A stretch of DNA of 12,505 nucleotides from NCBI GenBank assembly GCA_021836225.1, contig JAKBJA010000060.1, forward strand, positions 1 to 12,505. The letters run 5' to 3'. The notes under the pieces were generated by a model. It searched no databases. It saw only the letters and a program-made list of their open reading frames with translations, and was not told the DNA's origin. Each line of letters starts with the position of its first letter. The first letter of the stretch is position 1. Of this stretch, positions 8,946 to 12,505 are shown piece by piece. The position numbers were made by a program, and so were the translations under genes. The stretch comes from Pseudomonadota bacterium (GTDB taxonomy: Bacteria; Pseudomonadota; Gammaproteobacteria; Burkholderiales; Thiobacillaceae).

Positions 8946-10799
8946 ATGTCGCACCAATGCCCGTTCCCCGTCCAGTCATCCGACAACCGCTGCGGCTACC
9001 GCAGAGGCAGCGCGCCGGGATTCACCTTGGGCCTTGCCCTCGTCGCAGCCTTGTCGGGGTACGCCGGCCTCAGCCATGGTGCGCCGTCTGACATTGCACA
9101 GGGGAAAAAACCGTCCGCATTGCCCACGACTGCCCCCGCCCTGGCGCAGCCCTATGTGGGCTGGGCCAAGGGCCGTCTGCTGGTGGCCCCGCGCGCCGGT
9201 CTGTCGGCAGCCGAGTTCGACAAGGCAATGAAACCGCACAATGCGCACTCCAAGGCCTATATCAGGCAACTCAATACCCACGTCATTGAGCTGCCAGCCG
9301 GCGCCGATGAAGTGGCGACCATGAACGCGCTGCGCAAGAATCGCAAGCTGAAATATGTCGAACTCGACATGGCGGTAGCCCCGGCGGCAACCGTAACCGA
9401 CCCTTCCTACGGCAGCAGTTGGGCGCTGCCGAAAATCCAGGCGCCCACCGCCTGGGACAGCGCCAATGGCAGCGGCGTCACCATTGCCATCCTCGATACC
9501 GGCATCGACAGCGCCCACCCGGATCTCGCACCCAACCTGGTGCCGGGCTGGAACGTGTACGACAACAATTCCAACACTGCCGACGTTCACGGCCACGGCA
9601 CCTGGGTGGCCGGCGTCGCGGCGATGGCGGCCAACAACGGCAAGGGCAGCGCCGGCGTGGCCTGGGGCTCCAAGATCATGCCGGTGCGCATAGCCGACCC
9701 CAATGCCTATGCCTACTGGAGCACGGTGGCGCAGGGGATTTACTGGGCGGCCGATCATGGCGCCAAGGTGGTCAACGTCAGCTACAACGGCGTCTCGGGC
9801 AGCTCCACCGTGCAGTCGGCAGCACAATATCTGCGCAGCAAGGGGGGGGTCGTGGTGGTGGCCGCCGGCAACAGTGGCGGGCTCGAAAGCATCGCGGCCA
9901 ACGATTCGCTGCTGACCGTGTCGGCGACCGACCAGAACGATGCGCGTGCCAGCTTTTCCAGCTATGGCGCCTATGTCGATCTGGCGGCTCCGGGTGTGAG
10001 CGTCTACACCACCACCGTGGGCGGTGGTTACTCGAATGCCTCCGGCACCTCGTTTTCCAGCCCGGTGGTTGCGGCAGCCGCAGCACTGGTGCTTTCGGCC
10101 AACAGCAAGCTGACCCCGGCCGACGTCGACAAAATCCTGAAAACGACGACCCTCGATCTCGGCGCGGCCGGCTACGACCAGTATTACGGGACGGGCCGGG
10201 TCGACGCCGCCAGAGCGGTGGCGGGGGCCAAGACCACGGTGGTCGCGGACACCCAGGCGCCGACTGTCAGCATTGCCTCGCCCACCGGAGGACGTGTATC
10301 CGGCGTGGTGGCGGTCGATGTCAATTATTCCGACAACGTCGGCGTGACGCGCGCCGATTTCTACGTCAACGGCCAGTTGGTCGCCAGCGACAGTCTGGCC
10401 CCGTTTGCCTTTGCCTGGGACACTACTAGCAAGGCGGATGGCAGCTACACCCTCAGCGTGCAGGCCTTTGACGCGGCGGGTAACCGTGGCACGTCCCCCT
10501 CGGTCGCGGTCTCCATCGGCAACGACAGCACCGCCCCGGCGATCAGCAGCTTCAACCTCACCGACGGCATGATGATCTCGCCCACCAAGCAGACGATCAG
10601 CGTGAGTGCCACCGACAACCAGGGCATTGCCAAGATCTCGCTGGTGATCGATGGCAGGGAAGTGGCAGTCGCCTACGGCAGCTCGCTCAGCTATAGCTGG
10701 AACACGCGCAGGCTGGCGAGGGGGGCGCACACGGTCATCGTGCGCATTGCCGACAACGCCGGCAACGTGACCAGCAAGACGGTGACGGTTTACCGGTAA
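8946..10799 (+). CDS. Secreted subtilisin-family (S8) serine protease with two Ig-like domains
   Basis: This is a 617-residue secreted endopeptidase. In order, it has a Sec signal peptide with a long basic n-region (Arg-Arg at about 19-20) and likely cleavage after SHGA (about 46); an inhibitor-I9-like propeptide (about 75-145); and the S8 catalytic domain (about 150-432). The catalytic residues are Asp184 (AILDTGID), His217 (HGHGT) and Ser369 (SGTSFSSP), with oxyanion Asn309 (AAGNSG). Two bacterial Ig-like repeats follow (about 435-525 and 526-617; shared pattern DNxGV/I...YVNG/VIDG...DAAGN/DNAGN). The mature part has no cysteine. There is no PEP-CTERM or LPXTG anchor, so it is probably released or held by the Ig modules. 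The ATG at 8946 has AGGAG upstream; an in-frame TTG at 8928 lies inside the hairpin. Expression is probably set by the c-di-GMP riboswitch in the leader. Target proteins are unknown. Confidence 0.93.
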   Translation: MSHQCPFPVQSSDNRCGYRRGSAPGFTLGLALVAALSGYAGLSHGAPSDIAQGKKPSALPTTAPALAQPYVGWAKGRLLVAPRAGLSAAEFDKAMKPHNAHSKAYIRQLNTHVIELPAGADEVATMNALRKNRKLKYVELDMAVAPAATVTDPSYGSSWALPKIQAPTAWDSANGSGVTIAILDTGIDSAHPDLAPNLVPGWNVYDNNSNTADVHGHGTWVAGVAAMAANNGKGSAGVAWGSKIMPVRIADPNAYAYWSTVAQGIYWAADHGAKVVNVSYNGVSGSSTVQSAAQYLRSKGGVVVVAAGNSGGLESIAANDSLLTVSATDQNDARASFSSYGAYVDLAAPGVSVYTTTVGGGYSNASGTSFSSPVVAAAAALVLSANSKLTPADVDKILKTTTLDLGAAGYDQYYGTGRVDAARAVAGAKTTVVADTQAPTVSIASPTGGRVSGVVAVDVNYSDNVGVTRADFYVNGQLVASDSLAPFAFAWDTTSKADGSYTLSVQAFDAAGNRGTSPSVAVSIGNDSTAPAISSFNLTDGMMISPTKQTISVSATDNQGIAKISLVIDGREVAVAYGSSLSYSWNTRRLARGAHTVIVRIADNAGNVTSKTVTVYR

Positions 10800-10820
10800 G
10801 CAAAAGCCCCTGCAGGATCC

Positions 10821-10845
10821 AGGCGCCCTTCGGGGCGCTTTTTTT
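10821..10845 (+). terminator. Intrinsic terminator of the protease gene
   Basis: GCGCCC (10823-10828), the stable loop TTCG, and GGGCGC (10833-10838) form a hairpin that two outer pairs (A-T, G-T) can extend. It is followed by seven T (10839-10845), and another T-run lies at 10852-10858. It separates the protease from the PEP-CTERM gene, so the two are not one operon. Confidence 0.93.
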
Positions 10846-10946
10846 GTCGGGTTTTTTTACAGATACGACGCGTGTGACGGGGGCGAAGCGTAGAGGCTCG
10901 GCTAATTAATTCATGAGATCAATGTGTTGAGAATTCGGCGTTTTTC

Positions 10947-10962
10947 TGGCATTCAATATGCT
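10947..10962 (+). promoter_or_regulatory. Sigma-54 (RpoN) -24/-12 promoter of the PEP-CTERM gene
   Basis: TGGCATTCAATATGCT has the invariant GG (10948-10949) and GC (10960-10961) exactly 10 bases apart. It also matches most of the consensus TGGCACG-N4-TTGCW, with TGGCA at -24 and TGCT at -12. Transcription should start near 10973, leaving a leader of about 28 bases before the ATG at 11001. PEP-CTERM genes are known to be controlled by sigma-54 with the PrsK/PrsR two-component system in several betaproteobacteria. No activator site was recognised in the region upstream (10859-10946). Confidence 0.75.
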
Positions 10963-10968
10963 ACCTAA

Positions 10969-10980
10969 TATATGCATATA
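10969..10980. repeat. Perfect 12-base palindrome TATATGCATATA
   Basis: This exact AT-rich palindrome spans the expected transcription start of the PEP-CTERM gene. It may ease strand opening or bind a regulator. At 12 bases in AT-rich DNA it may also be incidental. Confidence 0.4.
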
Positions 10981-11000
10981 AAAATGCTAAGGAGAACTTC

Positions 11001-11864
11001 ATGAAATCGCCCCGCCGCTCCTTTTCCTGTCTTGCCTCCGCTTCCGCACTCGCCCTGATGCTCGGACTGGCGGCCACCTCGGCTCAGGCCGCTGTTCTGG
11101 CGGTTGATCTGACGACGGTCAACAGCGGCATGATCAGCGATGGCGCCAACACCGTCACGTTTGTGTTCGACAAGCAGCAGCCCTCCGGTACGGGGGTGCT
11201 CGATCCTTTCCTGCGTGTGCAAAACAATGGGACGGAGCAGGGCTACAACACGACTCAGCCCAATGCGGGTGCCCTTCCGTTTGAGGATAAATTCGGCATC
11301 TGGACCCATGATGTTCTCTTCAGCTCCCTGCAGATCGTCGATGGGGTCTATAACTTTGTGCTGGACATCGGGGAGCCCGTTAGCGAAAACCAGAATCAAG
11401 GACAACAGAGTCTGCTGTCGCTAGACGGTCTGAAACTCTATGTCTCGGCTACGCCAGGCCAGAACAGCAGTTCAGTCGACGGGAGTGGCGACGCGAACGG
11501 TATTCTGGGGGCCCTGCTCTGGGACATGGATGCGCTCGCTGACAATTACATCCTGCTCGATGCCAACCGGGACGGCAACCCGGGCAATGGCGTCAGCGAC
11601 ATGTTGATGCAGGTGCCGACGAGCGTCTTTGCCAATGTGGATGGGAACGCAACCCCGTATTTCATCCTGTGGTCGCGCTTTGGTTTGCAGAACGCGGCAA
11701 ATTCAGGGTCGGAATCCTTCGGCACGTTCGAGGAATGGGCGCATCTCGGTGAGGGTAATGGCGGTGGTGGTGGCGGTGGCAACATCCCCGAACCCGGAGT
11801 TTTGCTGTTGATGGGCGCGGGTCTGATCGGCCTCGGTCTGGCGCGTCGTCGCAAGTCGGCCTGA
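11001..11864 (+). CDS. PEP-CTERM sorting-domain surface/matrix protein
   Basis: This 287-residue exported protein is processed by an exosortase. It has a Sec signal peptide (basic MKSPRRS, hydrophobic core, cleavage near AQA at about 28-30). A 220-residue Asn/Gly/Asp-rich mature domain without cysteine follows, then a glycine linker (about 253-260). It ends in a textbook PEP-CTERM tail: IPEPG (262-266), a hydrophobic helix (LLLMGAGLIGLGLA) and the terminal RRRK. The mature domain is not one I can name. It has DPFLRVQNNG, a conserved-looking YFILWSRFG and FGTFEEWA close to the tail, and no known catalytic motif. AAGGAG (10989-10994) supports the ATG. The gene is monocistronic, between a sigma-54-type promoter and a strong terminator. 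Family members associate with exopolysaccharide and floc or biofilm matrix. The exosortase is not in this window. Confidence 0.9.
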   Translation: MKSPRRSFSCLASASALALMLGLAATSAQAAVLAVDLTTVNSGMISDGANTVTFVFDKQQPSGTGVLDPFLRVQNNGTEQGYNTTQPNAGALPFEDKFGIWTHDVLFSSLQIVDGVYNFVLDIGEPVSENQNQGQQSLLSLDGLKLYVSATPGQNSSSVDGSGDANGILGALLWDMDALADNYILLDANRDGNPGNGVSDMLMQVPTSVFANVDGNATPYFILWSRFGLQNAANSGSESFGTFEEWAHLGEGNGGGGGGGNIPEPGVLLLMGAGLIGLGLARRRKSA

Positions 11865-11884
11865 TTCCGAGTAGTCCCACAAAA

Positions 11885-11912
11885 GGCGCCGGTCATCCGG
11901 CGCTTTTTTTTA
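11885..11912. terminator. Bidirectional intrinsic terminator between convergent genes
   Basis: GCGCCGG (11886-11892), loop TCAT and CCGGCGC (11897-11903) form a perfect 7-bp stem followed by nine T (11904-11912). On the other strand the same stem is followed by TTTTGT, so it can also end the FMN reductase transcript. The reductase stop codon (TAA, complement of 11910-11912) lies within the T-run. Confidence 0.92.
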
Positions 11913-12479
11913 TGCCCGCTTCAGCGCGGCAGTGGTGTTGACCAGTTCCAGCACCAGGCCATGCAGCCGCGCCGGCGACTTCAGCGCGCCGGTTTCCTCG
12001 TCGAAGGCCTGGTCGGCATGGGGCAGCGAGAACTGGCCGGAGAGCACCAGCACGCCCAGGGTATTCAGGATCTGCCGCAGGTGCGGCAGCATGCGCATGC
12101 CGCCGAACTGGCCGGGCGAGGCGGCGATGATGGCAGCGACCTTGTTCTGATACGGCACCAGGCCGGATTCGCCCTGCCATTCGCGCGATATCCAGTCGAG
12201 GGTGTTTTTCAGGAGCGGCGGAATCGAGCTGTTGTATTCCGGGCTGGCGATCAGCAAGGCATCGTGCTCCTTGAACAGCGCCTTCAGGCGCAGCGCGTTG
12301 TCGGGCAGGCCGTCGCGGTCTTCGAGGTCGCCGTTGTAAAGCGGCAGCGGGTAGTCGGAGAGATCGATCAGGGTGACATCGCCGCCCGCGGCCCGGGTGG
12401 CACCCACTGCGGCCTGGATGAGTTTGCGGTTCCAGGAATCGCGGCGAATGCTTCCGGAAAAGGCGAGAATCTTGGGCAT
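11910..12479 (-). CDS. NAD(P)H-dependent FMN reductase (flavodoxin-like fold)
   Basis: This 189-residue cytoplasmic flavoprotein uses NAD(P)H to reduce FMN, or acts as a quinone/azo/chromate-type reductase. The family is known for loose substrate range. Visible are the FMN phosphate-binding loop FSGSIRRDSWNRKL near residues 7-20, the second flavin-contact motif SPEYNSSIPPLLKNTLDW in the middle, and the third loop SPGQFGGMRMLPHLRQIL. Length and order are typical of PF03358 proteins. The ATG has AAGGAAGG upstream (complement of 12483-12490). The gene converges on the PEP-CTERM gene across a shared terminator. Anything upstream of it lies outside the window. The specific substrate cannot be read from sequence. 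Confidence 0.9.
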   Translation of the reverse strand: MPKILAFSGSIRRDSWNRKLIQAAVGATRAAGGDVTLIDLSDYPLPLYNGDLEDRDGLPDNALRLKALFKEHDALLIASPEYNSSIPPLLKNTLDWISREWQGESGLVPYQNKVAAIIAASPGQFGGMRMLPHLRQILNTLGVLVLSGQFSLPHADQAFDEETGALKSPARLHGLVLELVNTTAALKRA

Positions 12480-12482
12480 GGG

Positions 12483-12490
12483 CCTTCCTT
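12483..12490 (-). promoter_or_regulatory. Ribosome binding site of the FMN reductase gene
   Basis: The reverse strand reads AAGGAAGG, three bases before the ATG (12479). This good purine-rich match confirms the start. The remaining 15 bases to the window edge are too short to show a promoter. Confidence 0.7.
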
Positions 12491-12505
12491 GCTGAAAAAC
12501 ATGCG

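Overview
The window is a GC-rich chromosomal segment from a Gram-negative bacterium, most likely a betaproteobacterium of the Nitrosomonadales/Rhodocyclales type. The pointers are a bifunctional GlnE, an AcsA-type acetyl-CoA synthetase whose N-terminus looks betaproteobacterial, a PEP-CTERM (exosortase-sorted) protein behind a sigma-54-type promoter, and the base composition. This placement is by recognition, not by search. No tRNA, rRNA, CRISPR array, insertion sequence or phage gene was seen.

Region 1 (1-3423, + strand): the 3' part of a CaCA-family cation antiporter, overlapping by 11 bases a complete P-type Ca2+-ATPase. Together they look like a Ca2+ efflux operon. The ATPase ends tail to tail with glnE, and the two stop codons overlap.

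Region 2 (3420-8149): glnE (- strand; adenylylation control of glutamine synthetase) and acs (+ strand; acetate activation) diverge from a 68-base spacer. The region after acs holds two inverted repeats but no clear terminator.

Region 3 (8261-8701): a small soluble protein resembling eRF1/Pelota-like 'translational machinery' proteins, closed by a strong intrinsic terminator.

Region 4 (8702-10845), the most interesting part: a class I cyclic-di-GMP (GEMM-I) riboswitch, preceded by a possible FliA-type promoter and followed by a hairpin that pairs with the Shine-Dalgarno sequence. It lies upstream of a secreted subtilisin-family (S8) protease with two C-terminal Ig-like domains, and a strong terminator follows. 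The protease is therefore probably made according to the cell's c-di-GMP level, that is, its sessile/motile state.

Region 5 (10846-11912): a -24/-12 (sigma-54) promoter drives a PEP-CTERM surface/matrix protein. A bidirectional terminator separates it from Region 6 (11910-12505), an NAD(P)H-dependent FMN reductase on the - strand.

Regions 4 and 5 together suggest a locus for building or remodelling the extracellular matrix. A c-di-GMP-sensing protease stands beside an exosortase substrate of the kind linked to exopolysaccharide and floc formation. The link between the two genes is an inference from adjacency only.
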